Shown here piece after piece: positions 15,719 through 23,856 of a stretch of DNA of 64,000 nucleotides. Source of the DNA: M3007 sp046160625 (GTDB lineage Bacteria > Bacteroidota > Bacteroidia > Chitinophagales > Saprospiraceae); assembly GCA_046160625.1 (NCBI GenBank), contig JBJXGZ010000145.1:57758-121757 (forward strand), in the 5' to 3' direction. The notes under the pieces are model-generated. The model did no database searches, had not been told where the DNA came from, and saw only the letters and a program-made list of their open reading frames with translations. Within the stretch, counting starts at the first letter, position 1; every line of letters begins with the position of its first letter. The translations under genes were made by a program, and so were the position numbers.

Positions 15719-17845
15719 CTAATATTTCACTGTCACCTTCTCCATCACATCTCCCGGCAGGATATTATCCACGATGTCCATACCAGATTTCACCCGACCG
15801 AAAATCGTGTACCTGCCATCCAGATGCACCCGTGCCGAATGCGTGATGAAAAACTGGGTGCCTTCTGTATCAAATCCACTAGAGGCCATACCGAGTATTC
15901 CCGGGCGGTCGTACCAGCTCAGCCCAATCTCGGTGCGGAGAGAATAATCGAGTGATCCACTACCATCCCCTCGTGGGCAGCCACTTTGAATCACATGGTT
16001 GGCAACTACACGGTGAAACACCTTGCCGTTGTAATATCCTGTGCCGGCCAATTCGATGAAATTCGCGACCGAACCAGGCGCCCATTGCGGCCAGAGTTCC
16101 AGCACAATAGTACCCTTGGCTGTTTGAATGCTTACTTCTGTTTGATCGGTCACCACTTGCATACGCTCCCAGTCAATGGGGTGGTTTTGGGGAATTTTCG
16201 GCATGGCTGGCACTGGCCGTCCTTCGAGGTACGCGATGGATTTTTCGAGTGCTGCAATGGCCTCGTAATCACGTGGCATTTTCAGTTTTCCGAATGCTTC
16301 GCGAAAATCACGAATTCGCGTTGAGTCGCGTATGTCTTTGAAATTCAGTAGGTTTTCTGTTGAAAACGCCGGGGCGATCTTGCTAATCATGCCCGGATCG
16401 CCATTTGCCACTACCTCCCTTGTGTAATTGTAAAGCGTTCGGCGAGCACCTTTCCCAGCTTCGCCAAAATGCGCCCAAAAATCCTTGCGCATCATAATGG
16501 AAACCAGGGTTTCTGTGGCGGCCGTTTTTACTGCCAAGGCCGGGTCATTGAAGCCGAACTGGTGAATCCAGGTGAAATTCCTTCCATATTCAGCCAAACC
16601 AGCCAGACAAGCTGCGCGATCGTACGGGTTTTTTGATTGTTGAAAAATCTGTTTCAAACGCCAGTTCACATCCGACTTTGCCGTGGAATCGCCCCAAAAA
16701 GTGAGGTTTTTATTTGCGGCATGATACAGGGCGATTTGCATTGACAATGGCCAATCAGGATTGTCGCGAGCCATGCGCCAGTACCATTTCCCATCTTGTG
16801 GCTGACCTTTTTTTACAAAAAATTCTGCTGCCGCGCGGCTAACATGCGGGTTGGGGTCATATAGTTTTTCAGTCACCAGTACCCTCGCGGTGTCATAAGG
16901 AAATTCACCCAGGGTTTTAATAATTTCACAGGTTACCCGCCAATCCTGTTCCGTTTTTATCACTTTGGAGAGCATGCCGAAAGCCGGGCTTGTCTTGGAT
17001 TTGCTCAATGCAATGGCAATTTGCGCGCGCACTTCAGGCGCAGAGACGGCTCGCACAAAGCCCAGGCCAATCGTTACGGCTTGTGCGCTGTCTATCTTGA
17101 TTTCCTTAGCGCGGGCGAGGTAGTATGCCGCCACCAAACGCGCAGGTACAGGGATTCTTTCGTTTCCTACATAGTCCGCCATCCGTTGAGTGGCTGATGC
17201 TTCGATGATCGCTGAATCGCGCAAGGCAAAACGCAAAATGGCACGGCATTGACCTTCCAGCAAAAGGGTGTCTGTTTCCTGGTAGGTAGTCACGGCTGCG
17301 ATTTGGCGAAGGCTTTTCCGCGAGCCACATTTGCCTATTGCCTCAAGCACCACGGCATTAAAACGCTGGTGTTGCGACAGCGAATCTTTGGAAAAGAAGG
17401 CCGCAATCAAGGGCTGCTCACACTTTGGCGAACCAATTTGCCCCAAAGAAAAAGCCGCCGCTACCCGCACATCTTCCACGGGGTCTTGCAGCAAAGAGGC
17501 AAGTGCTGCAATGGCGTTTGTATCGCGCACCGACGCAAAAGAAAGCGCTGCGAGGTAGCGCAGGGTCACATCACGATCGTTTAGGAAAAGGAGCAAACTG
17601 TCCGTTTGGCGTTTATCCCGAAGGTTGTAGAGGAGTTGCACCTTTTTATTGCGCAGGTCAAGGTTCACCTTGCCTTGTTCAATTTCTTTTTTTTGGTTGA
17701 ATTCGGGGGGCTGGCAAGCGGCGAGAAGCAGAGGCAGTAGCAGGTTTACCAGCCATAGCCGTAGCGAAGGCTGGAGCAGTTTTACCCGCCGTAGTTTTAA
17801 CGAAGTAGGGAGGCAGTTGGCTGTGGCAAGAATCCTGAATCGCAT
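15719..17845 (-). CDS. HEAT-repeat / cyclophilin-type peptidyl-prolyl isomerase lipoprotein
   Basis: About 708 residues. A lipoprotein signal (LLLPLLLAAC) is followed by HEAT-like helical repeats (LAALSFASVRDTNAIAALASLL; VRVAAAFSLGQIG) to about residue 560. The cyclophilin domain (about 570-708) has TAKGTIVLELWPQWAPGSVANFIELAGTGYYNGKVFHRVV, GDGSGS, TQFFITHS and LDGRYTIFGRV. It probably catalyses prolyl isomerisation of envelope proteins, the HEAT part giving a binding surface. The stretch before the lipobox is unusually long (about 43 residues) because two copies of a dispersed DNA repeat are translated there. MRFRIL (17845) is taken as start; MPPLLP (17863) is possible. Confidence 0.87.
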   Translation of the reverse strand: MRFRILATANCLPTSLKLRRVKLLQPSLRLWLVNLLLPLLLAACQPPEFNQKKEIEQGKVNLDLRNKKVQLLYNLRDKRQTDSLLLFLNDRDVTLRYLAALSFASVRDTNAIAALASLLQDPVEDVRVAAAFSLGQIGSPKCEQPLIAAFFSKDSLSQHQRFNAVVLEAIGKCGSRKSLRQIAAVTTYQETDTLLLEGQCRAILRFALRDSAIIEASATQRMADYVGNERIPVPARLVAAYYLARAKEIKIDSAQAVTIGLGFVRAVSAPEVRAQIAIALSKSKTSPAFGMLSKVIKTEQDWRVTCEIIKTLGEFPYDTARVLVTEKLYDPNPHVSRAAAEFFVKKGQPQDGKWYWRMARDNPDWPLSMQIALYHAANKNLTFWGDSTAKSDVNWRLKQIFQQSKNPYDRAACLAGLAEYGRNFTWIHQFGFNDPALAVKTAATETLVSIMMRKDFWAHFGEAGKGARRTLYNYTREVVANGDPGMISKIAPAFSTENLLNFKDIRDSTRIRDFREAFGKLKMPRDYEAIAALEKSIAYLEGRPVPAMPKIPQNHPIDWERMQVVTDQTEVSIQTAKGTIVLELWPQWAPGSVANFIELAGTGYYNGKVFHRVVANHVIQSGCPRGDGSGSLDYSLRTEIGLSWYDRPGILGMASSGFDTEGTQFFITHSARVHLDGRYTIFGRVKSGMDIVDNILPGDVMEKVTVKY
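17748..17810. repeat. Two copies of the dispersed palindromic repeat inside a signal peptide
   Basis: Copies at 17748-17774 and 17784-17810 follow the accYgccgWagc...gcgaaggYgg pattern. They are translated as part of the n-region of the HEAT-cyclophilin lipoprotein (about residues 14-38). They lengthen the signal peptide without breaking the frame. Confidence 0.7.
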
Positions 17846-18084
17846 GGGAAGAAGCGGCGGCATTGGAACGGGTGAATAATAACTTGTTTCATGGCCGCCT
17901 GGCAGGGCAAAAGTAGCGTTTTTGAGGCAATGGGGTTAAGGGCAATGTTGTTGTGTTAAGAGAAAAAGACAAGCACATTTATCATCCCCGATGAAAATCG
18001 GGACAGGCTTCGCGAGGCTGTTACACAAGTCGAATGAGATTGAGGTTTTAGTTGGGGTGAAAATTAAAATTTCTTGCAACCCCG

Positions 18085-18129
18085 AACTTCCCGAAAGTTT
18101 GATCCCGATTTCTTCGGGATCGGGAAGTT
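18085..18129. repeat. 45-bp palindromic element (intergenic copy)
   Basis: Outer arms 18085-18094 / 18120-18129 and inner atcccga / tcgggat form a compact double stem. An almost identical 45-bp element in the opposite orientation lies in frame inside the membrane protein gene at 39303-39347. The 400-bp gap 17864-18261 otherwise holds only a short tcgggac palindrome near 17985 and a possible TACATTTG -7 element at 18235-18242. Confidence 0.75.
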
Positions 18130-18234
18130 GGATTCCTGCTAAAACAAAACATGATTTGGTAGTAAATTCCAGATTTCCCAATTTCTGACTTGTGAGACAG
18201 CCTCATAAAGAGCGGCTTTTTCCATTCAGAGCGG

Positions 18235-18242
18235 TACATTTG
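18235..18242 (+). promoter_or_regulatory. Possible -7 element upstream of the DUF6913-like gene
   Basis: TACATTTG fits TAnnTTTG and lies 19 nt before the ATG at 18262. I do not see a convincing -33 TTG at the right distance, so this is tentative. Confidence 0.35.
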
Positions 18243-18261
18243 CCTCTCAATTGAGAAAACT

Positions 18262-18789
18262 ATGCTCGCACCGCTCCGCGCCTTATTGTTTAAAAATGCC
18301 CTCCGCGATTTGTTGGTTTCGCAAAAACGCAGCCGCCAGGTGAATACGCTCGAAAGCGCCCGTACAATAGGCGTTCTATTTGACGCAACTTCCGAAACTG
18401 CACGACGAGAAAGCCTTGAATTCGTCCATTCTTTGGAAAAACAAAGTAAGAAAGTATCTGTGCTGGGGTTTTTCAACACCAAACAAGTCCCTGAAAACCA
18501 ATCATTTGATTCTTTTTTTGCCAAAGAGACCTCGTGGCTGGGACAACCCAACAGCGAGAAAGCCAACGATTTTGTAAAGCAAAAATTTGACCTGCTGCTC
18601 ACACTTAACCCCGATGAACTTCCCCCGCTCGAATGGCTGGCAGCAAAATCACAGTCGGCATTCAAGGTAGGTTTTGCCACCAGCCGTCCAAATGATTTTG
18701 ATGTTCAATTGGAAACTCCGGAAGGGAAGGGCATTCGGTATTTCACGGAGCAACTTGCGCTTTACCTCGGAAAAATTGTCTTGAATTAA
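18262..18789 (+). CDS. Conserved Bacteroidota protein of unknown function (DUF6913-like)
   Basis: A 175-residue soluble protein with no signal peptide. It begins with a basic helix (RALLFKNALRDLLVSQKRSRQ) and continues with an alternating strand/helix pattern (TIGVLFDATSETARRESLEFVHSLEKQSKKVSVLGFF; FDLLLTLNPDELPPLEWLAAKSQSAFKVGFA). From memory it resembles the small DUF6913 proteins found next to dapA in Bacteroidota; that match was not searched. Function unknown. It is the first gene of a pair with dapA, separated by a 60-bp hairpin. Confidence 0.7.
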   Translation: MLAPLRALLFKNALRDLLVSQKRSRQVNTLESARTIGVLFDATSETARRESLEFVHSLEKQSKKVSVLGFFNTKQVPENQSFDSFFAKETSWLGQPNSEKANDFVKQKFDLLLTLNPDELPPLEWLAAKSQSAFKVGFATSRPNDFDVQLETPEGKGIRYFTEQLALYLGKIVLN

Positions 18790-18791
18790 AC

Positions 18792-18848
18792 GTACCCCGG
18801 AACGCTGTTCCGGGATCAACTCTTTTCCGGAACAGTTTTCCGGAGTAC
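18792..18848. repeat. Inverted repeat with self-palindromic arms (gtaccccggaacgctgttcc)
   Basis: Arms 18792-18814 and 18827-18848 pair with three differences. Each arm is itself nearly palindromic (ccggaacgctgttccgg), so the element can fold in two ways. A perfect 26-bp version occurs at 50867-50946. Here it separates the DUF6913-like gene from dapA on the same strand. Confidence 0.82.
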
Positions 18849-18853
18849 AGATT

Positions 18854-19744
18854 ATGAGCCTACATCAAAAACTGCGCGGCACTGGTGTTGCGCTTGTCAC
18901 TCCTTTTAAAAACGGTGCGATTGATTGGGAAGACCTCGAGCGCATCATTGAGCATGTTATTGCCGGAGGCGTAGAGTTCCTCGTAAGCCTGGGCACTACT
19001 GGCGAATCCAGCACCACTACCGATGCTGAGCACCGCCAGATCCTTGATTTTGCCATAAAAATCAACCGTGGACGGATTCCGTTTGTGGCGGGCGTATTTG
19101 GCGGTAACAACACCGCGGCGATGGTGGAAAAAATCCAAGGCTTCAACTTCGATGGCATTGACGCCCTCCTTTCAAGCAACCCAGCCTACAACAAGCCTGG
19201 CCAGGAAGGTATTTTCCAGCACTATCTGGCGCTGGCCGAAGCATCGCCCCGGCCTATCATTATCTACAACGTGCCCAGCCGAACCTCCTCAAACATGACG
19301 GCGGAAACGACACTCCGGCTTGCCCACAGCTCGGAAAAGTTTATTGCCGTGAAAGAAGCCTCTGACGATATTTACCAGATTATGAAAATCCTGAAAGGGC
19401 GGCCCGACAATTTTTTGGTGCTGAGCGGGGACGATTTTATCACGCTGCCGCTCATTGCCGCAGGTGGAGATGGTGTTATATCGGTGATCGCGAACACATT
19501 GCCCCGCCCGTTTACTGATATGGTACGCGCTGCGTTGCGACAGGATTTGCCCACAGCACAAAAATTGAATTTCAAACTGCTCGAGCTTTACAAGATACTT
19601 TTTGCGGAAGGAAATCCCGTGGGGGTGAAGGCTGCCATGGAACTGCAGGGGCTGTGCAGCCGGGAAGTTCGCCTGCCGCTGGTGCCGATGACGGAAAATG
19701 GGGTGCACGCTATTATGGCGGAATTGGAAAAGATCGAAGGATGA
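18854..19744 (+). CDS. dapA: 4-hydroxy-tetrahydrodipicolinate synthase
   Basis: A 296-residue TIM-barrel aldolase that condenses pyruvate and aspartate semialdehyde at the start of the diaminopimelate/lysine pathway, feeding peptidoglycan synthesis. Motifs: SLGTTGESSTTT at the pyruvate site, YNVPSRT (Tyr near 137) and AVKEASDD (Schiff-base Lys near 165), at the usual spacing. Length and start are typical for the family. It is probably co-transcribed with the upstream DUF6913-like gene. A hairpin lies between its ATG and that gene, ending five bases before the ATG. Confidence 0.95.
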   Translation: MSLHQKLRGTGVALVTPFKNGAIDWEDLERIIEHVIAGGVEFLVSLGTTGESSTTTDAEHRQILDFAIKINRGRIPFVAGVFGGNNTAAMVEKIQGFNFDGIDALLSSNPAYNKPGQEGIFQHYLALAEASPRPIIIYNVPSRTSSNMTAETTLRLAHSSEKFIAVKEASDDIYQIMKILKGRPDNFLVLSGDDFITLPLIAAGGDGVISVIANTLPRPFTDMVRAALRQDLPTAQKLNFKLLELYKILFAEGNPVGVKAAMELQGLCSREVRLPLVPMTENGVHAIMAELEKIEG

Positions 19745-19792
19745 TTTTTAAGAAATATTCGAGCCTCAATTTCGTAAAACCAAGGGAAGCAA

Positions 19793-19800
19793 TATCTTTG
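19793..19800 (+). promoter_or_regulatory. -7 promoter element for tRNA-Leu
   Basis: TATCTTTG matches the Bacteroidota TAnnTTTG consensus, with a TTTCG at about 19770 as the upstream element. It lies about 95 nt before the mature tRNA end, on the same strand. Confidence 0.5.
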
Positions 19801-19894
19801 CACCCGCTTTTGAAGCGCCTCTGCTTTTGTAAGGTCTTCAAGATAAGAAAAACCCACCTTCGTCCCGAGCACTCGGGACTACAGCGGGTAAAAT

Positions 19895-19978
19895 GGCCAC
19901 GTGGCGGAATTGGTAGACGCGCTACTTTGAGGGGGTAGTGTCCTTTCGGATGTGCTGGTTCGACTCCAGTCGTGGTCA
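19895..19978 (+). tRNA. tRNA-Leu (anticodon GAG)
   Basis: An 84-nt class II tRNA. The acceptor stem ggccacg pairs with cgtggtc with one G-T, and discriminator A is at 19978. The D-arm is gcg/cgc with ttggtaga. The anticodon stem ctact/ggtag holds the loop TTGAGGG, placing anticodon GAG at 19929-19931. A long variable arm (about 19939-19953) and the T-arm gctgg-TTCGACT-ccagt complete it. CCA is not encoded. It decodes CUU/CUC leucine codons. Confidence 0.93.
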
Positions 19979-19985
19979 CATAAGA

Positions 19986-20013
19986 GGCTTCCCGATTTCG
20001 GGGAGCCTTTTTT
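19986..20013 (+). terminator. Intrinsic terminator after tRNA-Leu
   Basis: Stem ggcttcccga / cggggagcc with a 3-nt loop, followed by six T. It starts eight bases after the tRNA, as expected for a single-gene tRNA transcript. Confidence 0.85.
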
Positions 20014-20087
20014 AATGCCCAGGGTTAAGCCCACGTTAATCAGCTGAGCAATGCGGAAGGGTTTCTACTTTTGCCGTTGTTATTTTT

Positions 20088-20145
20088 ACCTGCCGAAGCC
20101 TTTTCGACATCGTTAAAGTTAAAGCGAGAAAAAGCGAAGGCGGGT
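20088..20145. repeat. Dispersed palindromic repeat, expanded form
   Basis: It has the two ends of the accYgccgaagcc...gcgaaggcggg family, but about 30 extra bases separate them (ttcgacatcgttaaagtt region). It lies just upstream of the histidine kinase start. Confidence 0.6.
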
Positions 20146-20159
20146 TTGCTCACTAGACT

Positions 20160-21629
20160 ATGAATCCTCGCCGCATAAAACTCATCATAGGCTTAATGAC
20201 GCTGGCACTTGGCGGCATTATTTGCTTGCAGATTTATTGGATCGGCTGGAATATCCGGCTGAACGAGGAGCAATTTGACAAAAACGTGTACGCCGCGCTC
20301 AATCGTGTGGCTGGGAAACTCCAATATTATGAGGAAGTGCGGGTGCTTGAAGCCCTCAACGCCTCTCGCGGACAGGGAGGAGAAGCCAACCGCAACATCC
20401 GCCGGGCGGCGCAACACCTGGAGAATGGCTTCTCTAAACGACGCATTACTCAACAGCCCGATACCCTGCCAAATCCCGGTGATGGCGGCCAGGGCTTCGA
20501 AAGCAATGTGACCTTGTGGGAATACATGAAAGTAAGCCAATTAGTGGATTCCAAGCCCTTGGCAGAGCGCGTCCCCCTTGATTTACTGGCTAAATCCATT
20601 CAAGAAGAAATTGAAAGCCGGGGCATCAGATCCGCTTACCAATACGGTGTTTATTCCAAGGCAAGAGGCAGTTATGTCATTGTAAACGACCATTTTGTGG
20701 TGGAAGACAGCGGCCCGCAAATCGCCCAGGGCGGCGCGCCCACCCTCTTCAACTCGCCGTATAAGGTTGCGCTTTTTACCCAGGATATTGAGTCCCCCGG
20801 CGACTTGTCATTCTATTTCCCCAATCGCACCCGCATCGTGCTGGGCTCGGCTCTCGGGATGCTTTCGTTCTCGATTGTCTTTACGGGTATTGTGCTGTTT
20901 TGTTTTTGGTACACCATTCAAGTGATCTACCGCCAAAAACAACTTTCAGAAATGAAAACGGATTTCATCAACAACATGACCCACGAGTTCAAAACCCCGA
21001 TCGCTACCATCTCACTCGCCGCCGACAGCATTGGAAGTCCCATGATTTTGAGCAATCCTGACAAAATCAAACGTTTTGTGGACATCATCCGGCAAGAAAA
21101 CCGTCGCATGAACAGCCAGGTGGAACGGGTGCTGCAAATGGCGTTGATTGACAAAAAAGATTTTGAACTGAGCCTCAGCGAATTGAATTTGCACGAGGTA
21201 ATCGAACAGGCTGTTGCAAATTTTAGCTTGCAAGTGGAACGGCGTGAAGGTGTATTACATACTGATTTACAAGCTACTAACCCGGTCATAGAAGGCGACT
21301 CCACGCATATTGCCAGCGTAATTCACAACCTGTTGGACAATGCCAATAAGTACAGTCCGGAAAAACCCGACATTACCATCAGCACCCGCACCGTCCCCAT
21401 GGGTGTGGAAGTGACCGTGACCGATAAAGGAATGGGCATCACCAAAGAAGTGCGAAAACACATCTTCGACAAATTCTATCGAGAACACACGGGCAACGTG
21501 CACGATGTGAAGGGCTTCGGGCTTGGCCTCAGCTATGTAAAAGCAATCATGACGGCACACAAAGGATTGGTAGACGTGCAAAGCGAGCTGGGCAAGGGGA
21601 GTAGTTTTATTCTTACGTTTCCGAGTTGA
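20160..21629 (+). CDS. Sensor histidine kinase (orphan)
   Basis: A 489-residue membrane kinase. The first membrane segment is at about 8-28 and an uncharacterised periplasmic sensor domain spans about 29-220. The second membrane segment is at about 225-250. HisKA follows, with MTHEFKTPIA (phospho-acceptor His near 275). The HATPase_c domain has HNLLDNANKYS (N-box near 389), VTDKGMGI and GFGLGLSY (G-boxes). No response regulator adjoins it, although Bacteroidota kinases of this shape often pair with an OmpR-type regulator. The signal is unknown. A 39-bp-arm hairpin starts two bases after its stop codon. Confidence 0.92.
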   Translation: MNPRRIKLIIGLMTLALGGIICLQIYWIGWNIRLNEEQFDKNVYAALNRVAGKLQYYEEVRVLEALNASRGQGGEANRNIRRAAQHLENGFSKRRITQQPDTLPNPGDGGQGFESNVTLWEYMKVSQLVDSKPLAERVPLDLLAKSIQEEIESRGIRSAYQYGVYSKARGSYVIVNDHFVVEDSGPQIAQGGAPTLFNSPYKVALFTQDIESPGDLSFYFPNRTRIVLGSALGMLSFSIVFTGIVLFCFWYTIQVIYRQKQLSEMKTDFINNMTHEFKTPIATISLAADSIGSPMILSNPDKIKRFVDIIRQENRRMNSQVERVLQMALIDKKDFELSLSELNLHEVIEQAVANFSLQVERREGVLHTDLQATNPVIEGDSTHIASVIHNLLDNANKYSPEKPDITISTRTVPMGVEVTVTDKGMGITKEVRKHIFDKFYREHTGNVHDVKGFGLGLSYVKAIMTAHKGLVDVQSELGKGSSFILTFPS

Positions 21630-21630
21630 G

Positions 21631-21719
21631 GTCATTAATCGTCATTGGGGTCATTAATCGTCATTGCGTTATCGAGAATGACGTAATGACGATTAATGAC
21701 CCCAATGACGACTAATGAC
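21631..21719. repeat. Inverted repeat, 39-bp arms, 'gtcattaatc/gtcattgggg' words
   Basis: Arms 21631-21669 and 21681-21719 pair with two transition mismatches across an 11-nt loop. More copies of the word atgacgac/atgaccc run on to 21758 and encode the possible N-terminus of the next gene. The left edge directly follows the kinase stop codon. Confidence 0.92.
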
Positions 21720-21749
21720 CCAATGACGACTATTGACGAAATGACTCAA

Positions 21750-22511
21750 ATGACCCAACTCTTCTCCCGAGAATTCGGCGCAGGCTCTCCCGTAATAATC
21801 TTACACGGGCTTTTGGGCTTCTCCGACAACTGGCAAACCATCGCCAAAGGTTTGGCCAATACGCATTTGGTTGTAACTCCAGACCTGCGCAACCATGGTC
21901 GGTCGCCGCATGTGCCCACGCATACCTATCCCGAAATGGCGGAGGATTTGCGCGTATTCATGGAAGAAAAATGGATGTTCCACGCATCCTTAATTGGCCA
22001 CAGCATGGGCGGGAAAGTAGCCATGCAACTTGCCCTCACGCAGCCCGACATGGTCGAAAAACTGGTGGTCGTAGACATGGAACCTGGCCAGGCCGACGAC
22101 AACCATTCCGATATTATCAAAGCCCTGCTCGGCTTGGATTTGTCAAAATTGACCCTGCGAAGTGAAGCGGAAGCTTACCTCGCCGAACGAATTCCGGACT
22201 TTGGCACCAGACAATTTTTGCTGAAAAATATCACCAGAGACAATAATGGAAAGTTTTCCTGGAAAATGAACCTTTCGATCCTTTGGGAATATTTCGGTGA
22301 TATTTTGGCTCCCGTAACAGGCGAGCCATTTCAAAAACCCGCTCTTTTTATACGCGGAAGCCGCTCTGATTATGTGAAAGACGGCGATTGGGAGCAAATA
22401 AAGCTCCTTTTCCCGAATGCCGAACTTGTCACCATTGAGGGGGCAGGACATTGGGTACACGCTGACAAGCCCAAGGAATTATTGGAAGTTTTGAAGGGGT
22501 TTTTGGTCTGA
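21750..22511 (+). CDS. Alpha/beta hydrolase, YbfF-like esterase
   Basis: About 253 residues from ATG 21750 (MTQLFSREFG). In-frame ATGs at 21696, 21705, 21723 and 21741 all lie in the repeat words and would add up to 18 Thr/Met/Asp-rich residues. HGLLGFSDNWQ forms the oxyanion region, GHSMGGK the nucleophile elbow and GAGHWVHADKP the catalytic His; SRSDYV lies near the expected acid. It matches the cytosolic YbfF/esterase group that cleaves short acyl thioesters or esters; the substrate is unproven. Its start is embedded in the right side of a hairpin, so initiation may depend on RNA folding. Confidence 0.88.
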   Translation: MTQLFSREFGAGSPVIILHGLLGFSDNWQTIAKGLANTHLVVTPDLRNHGRSPHVPTHTYPEMAEDLRVFMEEKWMFHASLIGHSMGGKVAMQLALTQPDMVEKLVVVDMEPGQADDNHSDIIKALLGLDLSKLTLRSEAEAYLAERIPDFGTRQFLLKNITRDNNGKFSWKMNLSILWEYFGDILAPVTGEPFQKPALFIRGSRSDYVKDGDWEQIKLLFPNAELVTIEGAGHWVHADKPKELLEVLKGFLV

Positions 22512-22540
22512 TAAGATACCGATTACAATGTAGTGTTTTT

Positions 22541-23767
22541 TTAACCGCAAAGGCGTAGAGACACGGATGTATTTCCAACCCCGCCTAATTCCTTTATCGC
22601 CAACCAGGCCATCAAACCCATACCAGTTTCGAGCGCGGCTTCATCAATGTCGAAGGTTTCGGTGTGAATGGGGGATGTGATGCCGCGTTCTGGATTCCCT
22701 GTGCCGAGCCGATAAAAACACGCCGGCATGGCTTGCGAAAAATAGGCAAAATCTTCGGCGGTCATCCGTATTGGCAAATCCACCACATTGCTTTTTCCCA
22801 GAAACTCGATGGCCCATTTTTTGGTGCGCTTGGTCAATTCCTCGTGGTTGAAAAGCACCGGGTAGCCTTTCAATATTTGAAATACACAAGCGGCGCCATA
22901 GCCTTTGGCGATGCTTTCCGCTATTTTTTTCATGCGTTTATGCGCTTCCATGCGCCATTTTTCGTGCATGGTGCGGAAGGTGCCTACAAGTTTTACCTCG
23001 TTGGGAATGATGTTGGTAGCTCCGCCTGTGGAGTTTATTTTTCCAAAAGTCAGTACGGTAGGCACGGCTGGATCTGCGTAACGGCTCACCAGCTGCTGGA
23101 GCGCCACGATGATTTGCGCGGTAATTACCACTGGATCAATGCACTCTTGCGGCATGGCGCCATGGCCACCTCGGCCTTTTACGGTGACGTAAATCTCGTC
23201 GGCGGAAGCCATGTAGATGCCGGGTTTTAATCCGATCATTCCGGCATGGAGGGGCGGGTGTACATGTTGCCCAAAAATGCTCGCTGGGCGCGGGTTTTCA
23301 AGCACTCCGGCTTTGATCATCAGGCTTGCGCCGCCAGGAAGTCTTTCTTCGCCTGGCTGGAAAATGCACTTTATGGTGCCTTCGAATTCACCGCGCAATT
23401 CGTTCAATATCCTGACTGTACCGAGCAGCGAAGACGTGTGCACATCATGGCCACAGGCGTGCATAACGCCGTCATTTTGCGATTTGTAGGGAACATTGTT
23501 GGCTTCCTGAATGGGCAGCGCATCCATGTCGGCACGGAGCGCGATGGTACGTTTTTTCGGGTTTTTGCCTTTAATGAGCGCTACTACGCCATTTTCGGCC
23601 ACACCGTGTTTATGTTCGACGCCCTGGGCACTGAGTTGAGCGGCGATGAATTTGCCTGTTTCAACTTCTTCAAAAGAAAGCTCCGGGTGCGCGTGTAAGT
23701 GACGGCGACAGGCCACGGTGTCTGCGTGGTATTGATGGGCCAGCGTTTGGATTTTTTCTTTCATCAA
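22541..23767 (-). CDS. M20-family amidohydrolase (N-acyl amino acid or hippurate hydrolase type)
   Basis: A 408-residue M20D-type metallohydrolase. The start RRHLHAHPELSFEE, ALRADMDALPIQE, MHACGHDVHTSSLLG (metal His/Asp), QPGEER and the C-terminal MTAEDFAYFSQ and HTETFDIDE segments are all family signatures. It removes acyl groups from amino acids or cleaves amino-acid conjugates in the cytosol. The last ~10 residues (NTSVSLRLCG) are encoded by a 'ccgcaaaggcgtagagacacgg' type repeat word at 22544-22569, including the stop codon, so the native C-terminus has probably been replaced by repeat sequence. Confidence 0.9.
   Translation of the reverse strand: MMKEKIQTLAHQYHADTVACRRHLHAHPELSFEEVETGKFIAAQLSAQGVEHKHGVAENGVVALIKGKNPKKRTIALRADMDALPIQEANNVPYKSQNDGVMHACGHDVHTSSLLGTVRILNELRGEFEGTIKCIFQPGEERLPGGASLMIKAGVLENPRPASIFGQHVHPPLHAGMIGLKPGIYMASADEIYVTVKGRGGHGAMPQECIDPVVITAQIIVALQQLVSRYADPAVPTVLTFGKINSTGGATNIIPNEVKLVGTFRTMHEKWRMEAHKRMKKIAESIAKGYGAACVFQILKGYPVLFNHEELTKRTKKWAIEFLGKSNVVDLPIRMTAEDFAYFSQAMPACFYRLGTGNPERGITSPIHTETFDIDEAALETGMGLMAWLAIKELGGVGNTSVSLRLCG
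22544..22569. repeat. Single copy of the 'accgcaaaggcg' word overlapping a C-terminus
   Basis: It has the same word as the hairpins at 10835 and 15627, but no complementary arm is visible. It encodes the stop codon and last residues of the M20 amidohydrolase on the minus strand. Confidence 0.55.
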
Positions 23768-23793
23768 CTTACTTTTCCAATTCGTGTCTGATA

Positions 23794-23839
23794 CGTGTTA
23801 TCCGTGGCCCACCAGGATTAGTGGGACACGGATAACACG
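23794..23839. repeat. Inverted repeat, 19-bp arms, 'cacggataacacgg' words
   Basis: Arms 23794-23812 and 23821-23839 pair with one mismatch across an 8-nt loop; flanking half-copies extend it on both sides (23783-23852). It lies between the EamA gene stop (17 nt away) and the M20 gene start. Confidence 0.85.
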
Positions 23840-23856
23840 GATGGGCCACGGATTTT

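Noticed and set aside
17936..18181. Small minus-strand frame upstream of the DUF6913-like gene
   Set aside because: It is made largely of the 45-bp palindromic element and other repeats and shows no protein-like pattern.
20160..21629. Two-component pair of the histidine kinase with the response regulator at 5251
   Set aside because: They are 14 kb apart, on opposite strands, and the regulator is NarL-type while the kinase is of the HisKA (EnvZ-like) type; no support for pairing.
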